Assembly: GCA_021647745.1 (NCBI GenBank)
Contig: JAKIUB010000008.1
Span: 1 to 64,000, forward strand
Source: Paracoccaceae bacterium
Lineage (GTDB): Bacteria > Pseudomonadota > Alphaproteobacteria > Rhodobacterales > Rhodobacteraceae
DNA: 64,000 nt
Direction of reading: 5' to 3'
Shown here: positions 17,482-26,216 of the stretch, piece after piece
How positions within the stretch are numbered: the stretch's first letter is position 1
Layout: every line of letters begins with the position of its first letter
Notes under the pieces: generated by a model
The model's input: only the letters and a program-made list of their open reading frames with translations
Told to the model about the DNA's origin: nothing
The model's database searches: none
Made by a program: the position numbers and the translations under genes

Positions 17482-18278
17482 GCCAGCCTAAACCCCTGAT
17501 GCCGGATGTATCGGTGAATGGTGTTGCAATCTCTGCCGCGGATATCGCGGCAGAGGCGCAAAACCACAACGCCCCAAAAGGCAAGCCCGGCTGGGCCTGG
17601 AAAAGCGGGGCCAAGGCGCTGGTTATCCGCGAATTGTTGATGCAGGAGGCCCACGCGCGCAGCCTGCAACCCGCCCCGAAAGAGCTGGAGCCGGGCAAGG
17701 TGGAAACACCGGACGAGTCCCTTATCCGCCTGCTTTTGGAGCTTGCGGTGACGCCGGATACGCCCGCTGAAGACGAGGTGGCCAAAGTATACGCCAAGCA
17801 CCCCGACCTGTTTCGGGCGCCGACGCTATATGAACCCACGCATATCCTGTTTGCGGCAGACCCAAGCAATAATGACGCCCGCGAGGCAGCATTTAAAAAG
17901 GCAGAAGCCGCTTTGGTGACCCTGACCAAACAACCCGGTGGCTTTGGTGCCTTGGCGCGGGAAATCTCGGATTGCCCATCAAAAGAAAACCACGGCCAGC
18001 TCGGGCAAATGGTATCGGGAGATACAGTGCCGGAATTCGAGCGCGCCATGGATGCGCTGGAGCCAGGGCAACTCTGCCCAGCCCCGGTGCCCACGCGCTA
18101 CGGCATTCACATCTTGCGGTTAGACGCAAAGGCTGTGGGCGAGGTATTGCCGTTTGAAGCGGTAAAAACCCAGATCATCGAGATGGTCGAGAAAGCAAAT
18201 TGGGCCAAAGCCGCAAATGCGTTTGTTGCAACACTGGTGGCAAAGGCCAAAATATCGGGGGTTGATATAGCGGCGTAA
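17478..18278 (+). CDS. PpiC/parvulin-type peptidyl-prolyl isomerase (nar operon)
   Basis: The 266-residue protein has a helical N-terminal part (about 1-120) and a C-terminal parvulin domain (about 120-225). The latter shows THILFAADPS, FGALAREISDCPS, GQLGQMVSG and YGIHILRLDAK, typical of PpiC/NifM-like isomerases. No signal peptide is visible, so it should act in the cytoplasm. A similar gene follows narI in Pseudomonas nar operons, which suggests a role in folding nitrate reductase subunits; this is inference. The start overlaps narI (ATGA), so it belongs to the same transcript. Confidence 0.9.
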   Translation: MSQPKPLMPDVSVNGVAISAADIAAEAQNHNAPKGKPGWAWKSGAKALVIRELLMQEAHARSLQPAPKELEPGKVETPDESLIRLLLELAVTPDTPAEDEVAKVYAKHPDLFRAPTLYEPTHILFAADPSNNDAREAAFKKAEAALVTLTKQPGGFGALAREISDCPSKENHGQLGQMVSGDTVPEFERAMDALEPGQLCPAPVPTRYGIHILRLDAKAVGEVLPFEAVKTQIIEMVEKANWAKAANAFVATLVAKAKISGVDIAA

Positions 18279-18327
18279 ACACAAAACTTGCGCAAGGAAG
18301 CTAATATTGCCGTCAGAAAACCCCCTG

Positions 18328-18349
18328 GGTCACCAATTTGCTGGTGACC
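18328..18349. terminator. Hairpin downstream of the nar operon
   Basis: GGTCACCA-atttgc-TGGTGACC gives a perfect 8-bp stem 50 nt after the ppiC stop. It is a plausible end of the nar transcript, although only a short gtttc follows instead of a clear U run. Confidence 0.45.
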
Positions 18350-18425
18350 AGTTTCACGCCCGGGTTGCAGGTGGTATTGACCAAATAGTTTGTTTGCGGC
18401 GATAAGGGCAACTTGCGGCTAAACT

Positions 18426-18454
18426 CTGATCCCTGCAACAGGACCCTTAAAGTC
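18426..18454. repeat. Possible solo end of an IS5-type element
   Basis: tgatccctgcaacaggaccc followed by ttaaag closely resembles the right IS end and its flank at 1253-1280 (tgatccatgcaacaaggtcc, then ctttaaag). No transposase coding is visible on either side, so this would be a leftover end or a fortuitous match. Confidence 0.3.
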
Positions 18455-18533
18455 CATACTAAAACCGGTAGCATTAAGCTTTGAAAAAAAATACAGCACA
18501 CTATCTCTTAATTTAGAACGTAAGGATATAGGA

Positions 18534-19052
18534 ATGCTCCCCAATTTTATGAAGGCTGGCATAGCTGCAGGCGCTGCTTTTACTTTGCCTGCATGTGTGC
18601 CGGCACTTGATGTAACTTCACCTGTGGTGCAGGCCGGTTATCTTGCCAGCTTCGATCAAGATAGGGTTGCGCGCTCGCGTGTTGTGACGATTAGAAGTTA
18701 CTCTGGGAGCGATAGCGATCGTGTGGAATTTGCTGGTGCACAATGCGAGATGTTATCAGATGAAATAACTGCGCGTTTTGTGACACCTGCAAAAATTATG
18801 GTTCCGGCGTTCGTTCAGAACAAAAATCTTGAGCAGCGTGGGCGCCCGTCAAACCTGCGAATTGTATGTACGGCAAATGGCAATACCGGCGTCGAGACGT
18901 TTGCAGCCGAAGACAAAAGGGTAAGCGGGGCAGTCAATGCGGGAATTGCTGGCGCAATTATTACAACACTGGTCTCAGGGGCGATTGCATCGTCAACACC
19001 ATGGTCATATCCGACAGATATGGTTGTGCAAGTGAATGGCGTTAGTCCATAA
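18534..19052 (+). CDS. Putative exported or lipid-anchored protein of unknown function
   Basis: This 172-residue protein begins with a short hydrophobic stretch ending FTLPACVPAL, which could serve as a lipobox with Cys21, although Pro at -2 is unusual. The mature part has a second hydrophobic Gly/Ala-rich segment near the C-terminus (VNAGIAGAIITTLVSGAIAS), a pattern seen in some outer-membrane or YMGG-like proteins, so it may span or bind a membrane. I do not recognise the family. AAGGATATAGG precedes ATG 18534. Codon use is less GC-rich than in neighbouring operons. It is convergent with cysH. Confidence 0.6.
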   Translation: MLPNFMKAGIAAGAAFTLPACVPALDVTSPVVQAGYLASFDQDRVARSRVVTIRSYSGSDSDRVEFAGAQCEMLSDEITARFVTPAKIMVPAFVQNKNLEQRGRPSNLRIVCTANGNTGVETFAAEDKRVSGAVNAGIAGAIITTLVSGAIASSTPWSYPTDMVVQVNGVSP

Positions 19053-19073
19053 GACCTGCGGTGGAATTCCCCT

Positions 19074-20243
19074 TTAGGCGCTTTGGCGCAGCAGGTTTTG
19101 GTAGTCTCTGATCTGCCAATCTGCGCGGGCTTGCCAGACTGGCTCGGGTTGGCGGCGGGCCAAAGCTTGGTCTATCTCCACCTCGTTAAACCCCGAGCGC
19201 CGGGCCATGGCGTATTGATCAGCCACAATATGGCCTTTTGCGCGCAGCCGGCCGACAAAGCCAAGCAAGCGCAACTGGCAGGCCAGCGAAAACCCGCGAC
19301 CATCGGAAAACACCGGAAAACTCACGCGGATCAGGTCGATTTGGCCGATCCATGGCAGCAGGTCTTTGGCGACAAAGTCGCCTTTCAGATCAATGGCTAG
19401 TGCGGCTTTCTCCTGTTCGGGCAATGTGGCGAGTGAGGCAAATGAATGGAAGCCGGCGGCCCAGTCTTCGGTTTCAAAGCCTTCATCGGTCACAATAACC
19501 GCGCGCGGGATAACGGGGCGGGCGGGGGCGTTGTTACCAAAATGAATACCACATTCGGTTTTGGTTTGACCCCGCCAGCGGCCGGCGCGCTCATTGCCAA
19601 TAGTGCCGGAGGGGGTGGTGCAGGGCGCGCAGCCAATAGATTTGTAGCCTTTGGCCACAAGCGGATGCTTTGGCAGGTTTTGAGCTGCAATATAGCTGGC
19701 CAGATCTTCGCGCGACCAATGGGCCAGCGGATTGATTTTAATCCGCTGCTCGGCGTCGAGCTCAAAAAGATCCATGCTCATGCGCGCACCGCCCTGATAG
19801 CGCTTGCGCCCGCTTATCCAGCCATCAAATTCGGTGAGGGCGCGCGCCAGCGGTTCGGTTTTTCGCAGGGTGCAGCAGGCGTCGGTATCATACCGGTGCA
19901 ACAGGTTTTCGGAATCTCGTTTCAGCACAGCCTCTCGCGAGGGGAGGATGCGCCGCACGTCCTGAAGCCCGAGATCTTTGGCTAACTTGCGCTGGTAGCT
20001 CAGAGTTTGGTGAAACAGCATTTCGGTATCAATAAACACAATGGGCAGGGCGCGGTCGATTTTGGCAACCATATCGAGCAGTACCACGGAATCTGCGCCA
20101 AAAGACGATATAAGCGCCAGCTTTCCGAAAGCCGGGTCACTCGTGATTTCGCGCAGCATCTCGACCGTGTCAGTGTTTTGGAAGCGCTTGTTTAGCTCGG
20201 CAACACGGGCCGAGAGGGAAATGGCGGGATTTTCAAAGCTCAT
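19074..20243 (-). CDS. cysH: Assimilatory APS/PAPS reductase fused to a DUF934 domain
   Basis: Residues 1-235 form a complete sulfonucleotide reductase: pyrophosphate loop SSFGADSVV (47-55), paired Cys 123-124 (TDACCTLRK), Cys205/Cys208 (GCAPC) and the C-terminal catalytic Cys231 (ECGIH). The CC...CxxC set is that of [4Fe-4S] APS-type reductases, which make sulfite from APS with thioredoxin. Residues from about 247 to 385 (VIVTDEGFETEDW, VFSDGRGFSLACQLRLLG, DQYAMARRSGF) match DUF934, normally a separate ORF just downstream of cysH. No stop codon lies between the parts. The start overlaps the cysI end by 11 nt, so the two are translationally coupled. Confidence 0.9.
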   Translation of the reverse strand: MSFENPAISLSARVAELNKRFQNTDTVEMLREITSDPAFGKLALISSFGADSVVLLDMVAKIDRALPIVFIDTEMLFHQTLSYQRKLAKDLGLQDVRRILPSREAVLKRDSENLLHRYDTDACCTLRKTEPLARALTEFDGWISGRKRYQGGARMSMDLFELDAEQRIKINPLAHWSREDLASYIAAQNLPKHPLVAKGYKSIGCAPCTTPSGTIGNERAGRWRGQTKTECGIHFGNNAPARPVIPRAVIVTDEGFETEDWAAGFHSFASLATLPEQEKAALAIDLKGDFVAKDLLPWIGQIDLIRVSFPVFSDGRGFSLACQLRLLGFVGRLRAKGHIVADQYAMARRSGFNEVEIDQALARRQPEPVWQARADWQIRDYQNLLRQSA

Positions 20244-21903
20244 TTTGGTTTTCCTTTGCGGGGTAAAGCGTGACTTTAAACGGGGCAGGCCCGAGGCGGC
20301 GAAAGGTGGTCAGGAAACTTTCGGATGCATTATGCCGGAGGGTCAGATAGCTCAGTATCAAGCGCTCAATCGCGGGGATAATCTCATCGGCCGAGAATCC
20401 GGGGCCTGTGGGCTTGCCAATAGCCGCGTTTTGCGTGCCATCGCCCCCCAGCGTGATTTGATAGCTTTCCACCCCGCCTTTCTCTAGCCCGAGAATACCG
20501 ATATGGCCAACATGGTGATGCCCGCAGGCATTGATGCAGCCCGATATTTTGATCTTGAGCGGGCCGATACTGTGCTCTTGCTTAAGCGCGTCAAACTTAA
20601 GCGCAATACCTTGTGCCACATTGGTGGAGCGCGCGGTGGCGAGGTCGCAATAGTCCATGCCGGGGCAGGCGATCAGGTCTGATATCAGCCCGATATTGGC
20701 AGTGGCCAGCCCGGCAAGGCGCAGCGCCTCGTAAACCTCGGGCAAGTCACCCTTGTGGACATGGGGCAGGATGATGTTTTGCTCATGGCTTACCCGCAGC
20801 TCATTATGGCTCCAGCGCTTGGCAATCTCGGCCAAGGCCCGCATTTGCGCGCTGCTGGCATCCCCCGGCGTGGCGCCGTGCGCTTTTAGCGATACGGTCA
20901 CAATGGCATAATCGGGGTTTTTATGCGGGTGCAGGTTGGTTTTTGTAAAGGCGTTGAAAAACGGGTCATTTGCCCGTTGTGTTTCAAAACGGCTTGTCGA
21001 CGCGGCTTTAAATGCGGGAGGCTTGAAATTAGCCTCTATGCGCGCCAACACGTCTTGATCCGCGCCATCAAAACGGGCGCGCTGAAGGGCGAAACTCTCC
21101 TCGACCCGCTGGCGGATATCCTCTAACCCGTGCTCATGCAGGGTGATTTTTATGCGGGCTTTATATTTGTTATCTCGCCGCCCAATCTGGTTATACACCT
21201 GTAAAATGGCTTCCAGATAAGGCAACAAATCTTCCCGATGCAGAAAATCGCGCAGCACTTTGCCGATCATCGGGGTGCGCCCAAGGCCACCCCCGACCGA
21301 CACCTCGTAGCCCGGCCCGCCGCTGGCGTTTTGCACCAGTCGCAAGCCGATATCATGAAATTTGGTCACCGCACGATCCTGCGCGCTGCCGGTAACCGCG
21401 ATTTTGAACTTACGCGGTAAAAAGGCAAATTCAGGATGATCGGTGGACCATTGCCGCACCAGCTCGGCGGTGGGGCGCGGGTCCGCCTGCTCGTCTTGCG
21501 CCGCACCTGCGAAATGGTCAGAGGTAACCGAGCGAATGCACGCGCCCGAGGTTTGGATGGCATGCATATCGACAGTAGCCAACGCCTCCAGAATATCGGG
21601 CACTTCCTGCAATTTCGGCCAATGAAACTGGATGTTTTGACGGGTCGAGAAATGCGCGTAGCCTTTGTCATAGGTATCAGCGATATCCGCCAGCGCCTTC
21701 ATTTGCCGGCTATCCAGCGTGCCGTAAGGGATGGCGACGCGTAGCATGTAGGCATGTAAAAGCAGGTAAAGCCCGTTCATCAGGCGCAGGGGCCTGAACT
21801 CGTCTTCGGTGAGTGAGCCGTCAATGCGCCGCTGCACCTGATCCCGAAATTGCGCGGCGCGAGTGGCCACAAAATCTTTGTCAAACGTGGTGTAATTATA
21901 CAT
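20233..21903 (-). CDS. cysI: Assimilatory sulfite reductase, haemoprotein subunit
   Basis: This 556-residue sirohaem-[4Fe-4S] enzyme reduces sulfite to sulfide. It has the two-repeat nitrite/sulfite reductase layout, with substrate-site Arg/Lys near YAHFSTRQNIQFHW. The cluster-binding Cys are in CPGMDYC (C-x5-C) and GCINAC (C-x3-C), followed by GHHHVGHIG. In Rhodobacterales this haemoprotein works with DUF2849 and DUF934 proteins in place of a cysJ flavoprotein. No cysJ or cysG is nearby here. Confidence 0.93.
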   Translation of the reverse strand: MYNYTTFDKDFVATRAAQFRDQVQRRIDGSLTEDEFRPLRLMNGLYLLLHAYMLRVAIPYGTLDSRQMKALADIADTYDKGYAHFSTRQNIQFHWPKLQEVPDILEALATVDMHAIQTSGACIRSVTSDHFAGAAQDEQADPRPTAELVRQWSTDHPEFAFLPRKFKIAVTGSAQDRAVTKFHDIGLRLVQNASGGPGYEVSVGGGLGRTPMIGKVLRDFLHREDLLPYLEAILQVYNQIGRRDNKYKARIKITLHEHGLEDIRQRVEESFALQRARFDGADQDVLARIEANFKPPAFKAASTSRFETQRANDPFFNAFTKTNLHPHKNPDYAIVTVSLKAHGATPGDASSAQMRALAEIAKRWSHNELRVSHEQNIILPHVHKGDLPEVYEALRLAGLATANIGLISDLIACPGMDYCDLATARSTNVAQGIALKFDALKQEHSIGPLKIKISGCINACGHHHVGHIGILGLEKGGVESYQITLGGDGTQNAAIGKPTGPGFSADEIIPAIERLILSYLTLRHNASESFLTTFRRLGPAPFKVTLYPAKENQNEL

Positions 21904-21921
21904 GGGTTTTCTCCTCAGCGG

Positions 21922-22227
21922 TCAGGCGGCGCTGGCTTGTTTACCGATAAAGCGGTTGGACGGACCAGTGGCGCGAAACGCCTCGCGAAAATGCACAGGC
22001 ATGGCGGCCTGATCTTCGCCCACCTTTGCCTCTGCCAGATAAGCGCCAACAACAGAGGTATCGCCACGCTCAATCTCCGCAAGGTGTTTAAGGGGTTGCG
22101 CGCCCTGCGCAAAAATGGTCGCATTCCGGTGGTGGCATGACCACGCTCCGTCTGCGGTGAGATAGACCACTTCACCACTAAGAAGGTCATTTGCGGTTAT
22201 GATTTGTAACGCTGATTTTAGGGTCAT
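21922..22227 (-). CDS. DUF2849 protein of the cys cluster
   Basis: A 101-residue protein starting MTLKSALQIITANDLLSGEV with the GEVVYLTADGAWS strand pattern of DUF2849, a small family found almost only beside cysI in alphaproteobacteria. It probably assists sulfite reductase, for example in electron supply or cofactor handling, but its function has not been established as far as I know. The start is placed at 22227 since the preceding 11 residues of the open frame are not family-like. Usually cysG lies upstream; here about 490 bp without a gene follow. Confidence 0.85.
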   Translation of the reverse strand: MTLKSALQIITANDLLSGEVVYLTADGAWSCHHRNATIFAQGAQPLKHLAEIERGDTSVVGAYLAEAKVGEDQAAMPVHFREAFRATGPSNRFIGKQASAA

Positions 22228-22717
22228 GGCGCGGTCCTCAACTGACGATACCTGCCGCACCCTGAGCTGGGCGGCGGCTTGTCGATAGACTCAATCTTAG
22301 AACAAAATACCGAATAAGGTCAGTATCTGCCGCAAATAAGAATACTTTCACCTAATAGAGGTATTAATTGGCACATTATCATGTTTTCAAAGGTGTCCAA
22401 AAGCATTGCTTCTGATTTAGATGGCTGTGCGGTCATTTCCTTCTCGCCACGGTTTGTGGCACCCTCGGCGAGGCCGCCTGTTTGACACCTGCGCGCCCTT
22501 TTTTAAGCTGCCGTTGTGTTCTTGTTTTTGACAATAAAACACTAGGGGCTGACCCGGATAACTACTTTAAATGGCGCTAACCCGCTACCTTGGCAACGAT
22601 AACTGGTTTGAAGGGTCACTGTTGTTAAAGCGCCACTCACATTCCTTCAAATATAGGCCAAATTGAGCCTGTGGAATGCCGTTAAATCGGCACATGTGCC
22701 GCTTGGCTTGGCGAGTT
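22228..22717. other. Gene-free region between DUF2849 and the HemY-like gene
   Basis: No credible ORF or RNA gene was found in this 490-bp stretch. The part next to DUF2849 (22290-22385) is AT-rich and should carry the cys promoter; it has two similar short stretches, ggtcagtatctgcc and agaatactttcacc. The rest, around 22440-22700, is of ordinary composition. It occupies the place where cysG often lies. Confidence 0.5.
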
Positions 22718-24193
22718 TCAGCTCTTGTTTTCCGGTATTTCGGTAGCGATGGTATCTACCTCCTCCAGTGGCTCTTCCGATACGTCCTCTGGCGGGTCCG
22801 CTTGCTCTATTTCCTCGGGCGCGGGGCGCTCTATCAGCGGCAGCATGGCGTCCGACAAAACAGGGTTTTCGCTCTCGGCGGGCAGGGTCCAGCCGAGGGT
22901 ATCAAACCCTTCGCAGTTCGAGCATAGCGGCGCCCATTTTGCTTGCACACTATGGCAGGCAGAGCATACCCATGCTTCGCCGCGCGGTGCGCTGACCGCA
23001 CGCGCCAGCCAGCCGCGCACTACCTCTTCGGGCGCGCCTTCGCCTTTGGCAATGGCCGCCATCATCCCCAGTGTCCGACCAGTCGGGGCTAGCTCGGGCA
23101 GATCACCCAAAGCCCGCCGCGCTGCCGGAAAATCTTCGGCAGCGAGGTGCAGGCCGGTTGCCAGTATGGCGGTTTCGGGGTGGTCCGGGCGCAGCTTCAG
23201 CAATGGCTGAAACCGGATAATCCGCTTTTCGGGGGTCTCATCCGGTCTGATCGCGGCAAAGGCGGCCCCGAGGTCTGGATGGGGGTTGGTTTCCCATGCT
23301 TTTTTCAGCACCTTCATCCCGTGTTTCGGTGTGTTTCCAGATATATAAACCTGCGCCGCCAGTATCGCCGCCGGCACCAGCGCCGGGGCGTTCCGGCTGG
23401 CAAAAAGCGCTGCATCGCGGGTTTTTTCCATATCGCCGGTTTCATGCGCTACCATTGCTTCGGCCACACTCAGCACCGCATCGCGGCGAGCGACGATATC
23501 TTTGGGCAGCAGCTTGGCGCGCGAATTTGCCAAAAGGGTTTTGCGGGCACCCCCCCAATCTGCGGCACGGGTTTGCAGCCCGAATAGGGTATCAAGGGTC
23601 TCTTTATGGCGGGGCTTGAGTGCAAAGGCCTTTTCGGCCAGCTTTAATGCGGTTTTCTCATCGCCCTCGTCGAGCTTGGCCTTCATCAGCCCGCGCACCC
23701 CGACAAACCGGGTGCGGTCATTTTCGAGCAATCCTTTATAAATCTCAATCGCTTGTGCGCGGTCTCCGGCCATCTCTGCCGCCTGTGCAGAAATCAGCCG
23801 GGTCAGCTCGGGCTTGGCCAGCAGCTTTTCGGCCTTGGCGGCTTTGGCTGCGGCCAGTTTGCCCTCGCCCGAGGCCAGTGCCACCATGCCGTCGGCCAGC
23901 GCGCGATATCCCCGCGCCTCGCGCCGCTTGTCCCAAAACCGGCTGAACGCGGTTTTGTCGCCTTTGATAAAGCGCAGGATGGCCACGACAAACCCCGCCA
24001 GCTTGAGCAGAAGCCAGAAGGCCGCAAAAGCCACCAGCGACCCGAGAACAAAGATCAGCGGTGTCAGGCTGATCTCCTGCCCACCAAAGGCGATGCGCAC
24101 CTCGCCGGGGGTATCTTGCAAATAGGCAGCACCAAGCGCCAGCGCAGCTGCCAGCGCAATGAATATTGCGACTTTTATCAAAGACCAGATCAT
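22718..24193 (-). CDS. HemY-like TPR membrane protein
   Basis: The 491-residue protein has two N-terminal membrane helices (about 5-25 and 43-75) followed by a long helical TPR region, the layout of the HemY N-terminal family that follows hemC-hemD-hemX in proteobacteria. Its role in haem synthesis is still unclear; it may organise enzymes at the membrane. The C-terminal part has a rubredoxin-like zinc knuckle (VCSACHSVQAKWAPLCSNCEG, two CxxC pairs near 420-440) and a long acidic tail. The start overlaps the upstream mitofilin-like gene by 4 nt. It is unrelated to the protoporphyrinogen oxidase also called HemY in Bacillus. Confidence 0.88.
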   Translation of the reverse strand: MIWSLIKVAIFIALAAALALGAAYLQDTPGEVRIAFGGQEISLTPLIFVLGSLVAFAAFWLLLKLAGFVVAILRFIKGDKTAFSRFWDKRREARGYRALADGMVALASGEGKLAAAKAAKAEKLLAKPELTRLISAQAAEMAGDRAQAIEIYKGLLENDRTRFVGVRGLMKAKLDEGDEKTALKLAEKAFALKPRHKETLDTLFGLQTRAADWGGARKTLLANSRAKLLPKDIVARRDAVLSVAEAMVAHETGDMEKTRDAALFASRNAPALVPAAILAAQVYISGNTPKHGMKVLKKAWETNPHPDLGAAFAAIRPDETPEKRIIRFQPLLKLRPDHPETAILATGLHLAAEDFPAARRALGDLPELAPTGRTLGMMAAIAKGEGAPEEVVRGWLARAVSAPRGEAWVCSACHSVQAKWAPLCSNCEGFDTLGWTLPAESENPVLSDAMLPLIERPAPEEIEQADPPEDVSEEPLEEVDTIATEIPENKS

Positions 24194-25455
24194 TGTTCAC
24201 CTGCTTCCAGCGCCGTGCGCCATGTATTAAAAGCTTCCAGCGCCGCTGCGCGTGCCTTTAGTTGTGTCAGCCAATCCGCCATTTCGGCAGCGGCCGCTTC
24301 AGGCAGGCTTTCGGCCTCGCGCGCTGCCGTGGCAAGATCGGTGGTTTTGAGCGCGGCTTCCATGCGCGAAAGAATGGCGTCTGCGCTGTCACCCTCTTGC
24401 GGGCTCAAGGAGCGGGTGGCAACCTGCGCGCGTAAAAACAAACCAATACCGGCCAACCCCCCCTCGCTCTGTTGCGCGGCAATATCAGCCCGAATGGCAT
24501 CATGCGCCGCAACGGGAAAGGACTGCTCCAGCGCTTCAAGGGTAGAAACGCCGCCAGCCGCTATTTTCAACGCGTCAGGTGTTGGCGTGCCGCTCAGTTC
24601 GCTTAAAGCATCAAGCGCTGCGCTAAACCCGTTGCCGGTTTGCAGGGTGGCCTCGACATCGCCCAAAGCGGCGCTGATGGCGAGCCTGTTTTGTGTGACA
24701 AGCGCTGTTTCGTTTGCGCCTTCAGCCAGCTGCCGGGCTTCTTCCATTTGCTGGCTGGCGCTGGTCACCACCTGGGAAACTGCGCGGCTCAGCTCTCCTT
24801 GCCATGCGGTGATCTCGTCTACCTGCGCCTGAAGCGAGTCTATTTTGGTGCGATAGGCGGCAATGCTCGCAGCGGTATCTGCCGAGATGCTCCCGCCCGT
24901 TTCCGTAAGATTCCCCATCATGGCGCCAAGGCTTTCCAGCTCGGCCACCAGCCCGACAACCTTGCCCTCCACGGCCCAGAGCCTATCCTCGATGGCGGTG
25001 TTGTCGGTGGCGGCTACCTGATCGGACAGGTTGCTCATCTGGTTGCGCAGCGGGTTGACAATATCGGTCTGGAAATTCGCCAACCGCGTCTCGATCTCTT
25101 CGCGCTTGATACCGGATTCCAGCAGTAAAAGCCGCCGGTCGGTCTCGGCACGCAGAGCGTCGAGCGTTTCGATGGAGGCGTTGGTTTGCGGGCTGAGCCA
25201 TGCGGCAACCGGCGCCATCCCCTCGGGCAGATGCGGCGCCAGCCGTGGCCCCGCCCAGAGGCCAAAGACCACCCCGGCCATCAGCAAAGCCAGAATTTGC
25301 AAACTGCGCGCCGCAAAGGAAACATGGTGCTCCTCCCCGTGAAGCTCCTCTGCTTCCGGCTCGTGATGCTCGACCTCGGACGTTTCCACTGTAGAAACCT
25401 CATGTGCGGGGTTTTCCTCGACAGAGGTTGCCTCCGATTGTTTGTCTTTGGTCAT
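24190..25455 (-). CDS. Mitofilin/HemX-like single-span membrane protein
   Basis: This 421-residue protein has an acidic N-terminus (EVSTVETSEVEHHEPEAEEL), one membrane helix (about 50-65) and a long coiled-coil periplasmic part (about 85-250). It sits in the position of hemX between hemD and the HemY-like gene. Alphaproteobacterial members are related to mitochondrial mitofilin (Mic60) and help shape inner-membrane contacts, often next to haem genes. Coupled to the downstream HemY-like gene by a 4-nt overlap. Confidence 0.85.
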   Translation of the reverse strand: MTKDKQSEATSVEENPAHEVSTVETSEVEHHEPEAEELHGEEHHVSFAARSLQILALLMAGVVFGLWAGPRLAPHLPEGMAPVAAWLSPQTNASIETLDALRAETDRRLLLLESGIKREEIETRLANFQTDIVNPLRNQMSNLSDQVAATDNTAIEDRLWAVEGKVVGLVAELESLGAMMGNLTETGGSISADTAASIAAYRTKIDSLQAQVDEITAWQGELSRAVSQVVTSASQQMEEARQLAEGANETALVTQNRLAISAALGDVEATLQTGNGFSAALDALSELSGTPTPDALKIAAGGVSTLEALEQSFPVAAHDAIRADIAAQQSEGGLAGIGLFLRAQVATRSLSPQEGDSADAILSRMEAALKTTDLATAAREAESLPEAAAAEMADWLTQLKARAAALEAFNTWRTALEAGEQ

Positions 25456-25556
25456 GAGCTGCGCAATTCCTTAAAAAAACCTTTTGCGAATATATGGGGC
25501 CCCGCAAGCGTAAAGTCTAGCGCCCAGATCACGGTGCACAAGGATTCGCGGTTTGA

Positions 25557-26216
25557 TCACGCCGGATAATCGGCAAAAAGAAGCCGGAGCATATCCGCCG
25601 CACGCGGTGCGGGGCAAATCCGGCAGGAATATCCCTCGGGCAGCGCCGCCGCGACCATTGGGCTAAGCGCATAAATAACAGGCGGTACGGGCCAGCTTTC
25701 CTGATAGCTTTCGGCAAACAGCTGGGCGGAGCGTGGCGAAAAAAGCGCAACGGCGGCAATATTGCCACCGCGCAAGGCCATCTCCGCTTCGGATGAAAGT
25801 GGCCGCGCCACCTGATCATAGATCGCCAGCGCTTGCTGCCCCAATGAGCCGGTTACATGCTTGCCATGCAGGTGCAAAACCCCGGTCGGGGGCAAAATTT
25901 CGAGTAGCGCCGCGATATTTCCTGCGGCGGTGATGGTTTCAAAACCATGTTGCCGCGCCAGATCTGCGGTCGCCTCGCCAACACAATAGGCGGGCAGGCG
26001 ATGATCCGAGCGGCGCACAAAGGCGCTCACGCCGTTGCGGGAGGTAAAGGCCAGCGCGGCAATGCCCTCAAGACCGATCTTTACCGGAATATCCTGCATT
26101 TCCAGCATTGGCGAGAGCAGCGGCACCAGCCCTGTTCGGCCACGCATATCTGCGGCAAAAGCCTCGGCCTGAGGCCGGGCGCGGGTGAGCAGAAGCCTAT
26201 TCAAAGAAGCCTTCAC
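25557..26216 (-). CDS. hemD: Uroporphyrinogen-III synthase
   Basis: HemD closes and rearranges hydroxymethylbilane into uroporphyrinogen III. At 219 residues it has the usual low sequence conservation, but LLLTRARPQAEAFAADM at the start, LAFTSRNGVSAF and the terminal SPMVAAAL region are family features. Position after hemC supports the call. The start is uncertain: GTG 26216 gives a 20-nt overlap with hemC, while TTG 26204 begins nearer the conserved LLLTR strand. Confidence 0.88.
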   Translation of the reverse strand: MKASLNRLLLTRARPQAEAFAADMRGRTGLVPLLSPMLEMQDIPVKIGLEGIAALAFTSRNGVSAFVRRSDHRLPAYCVGEATADLARQHGFETITAAGNIAALLEILPPTGVLHLHGKHVTGSLGQQALAIYDQVARPLSSEAEMALRGGNIAAVALFSPRSAQLFAESYQESWPVPPVIYALSPMVAAALPEGYSCRICPAPRAADMLRLLFADYPA

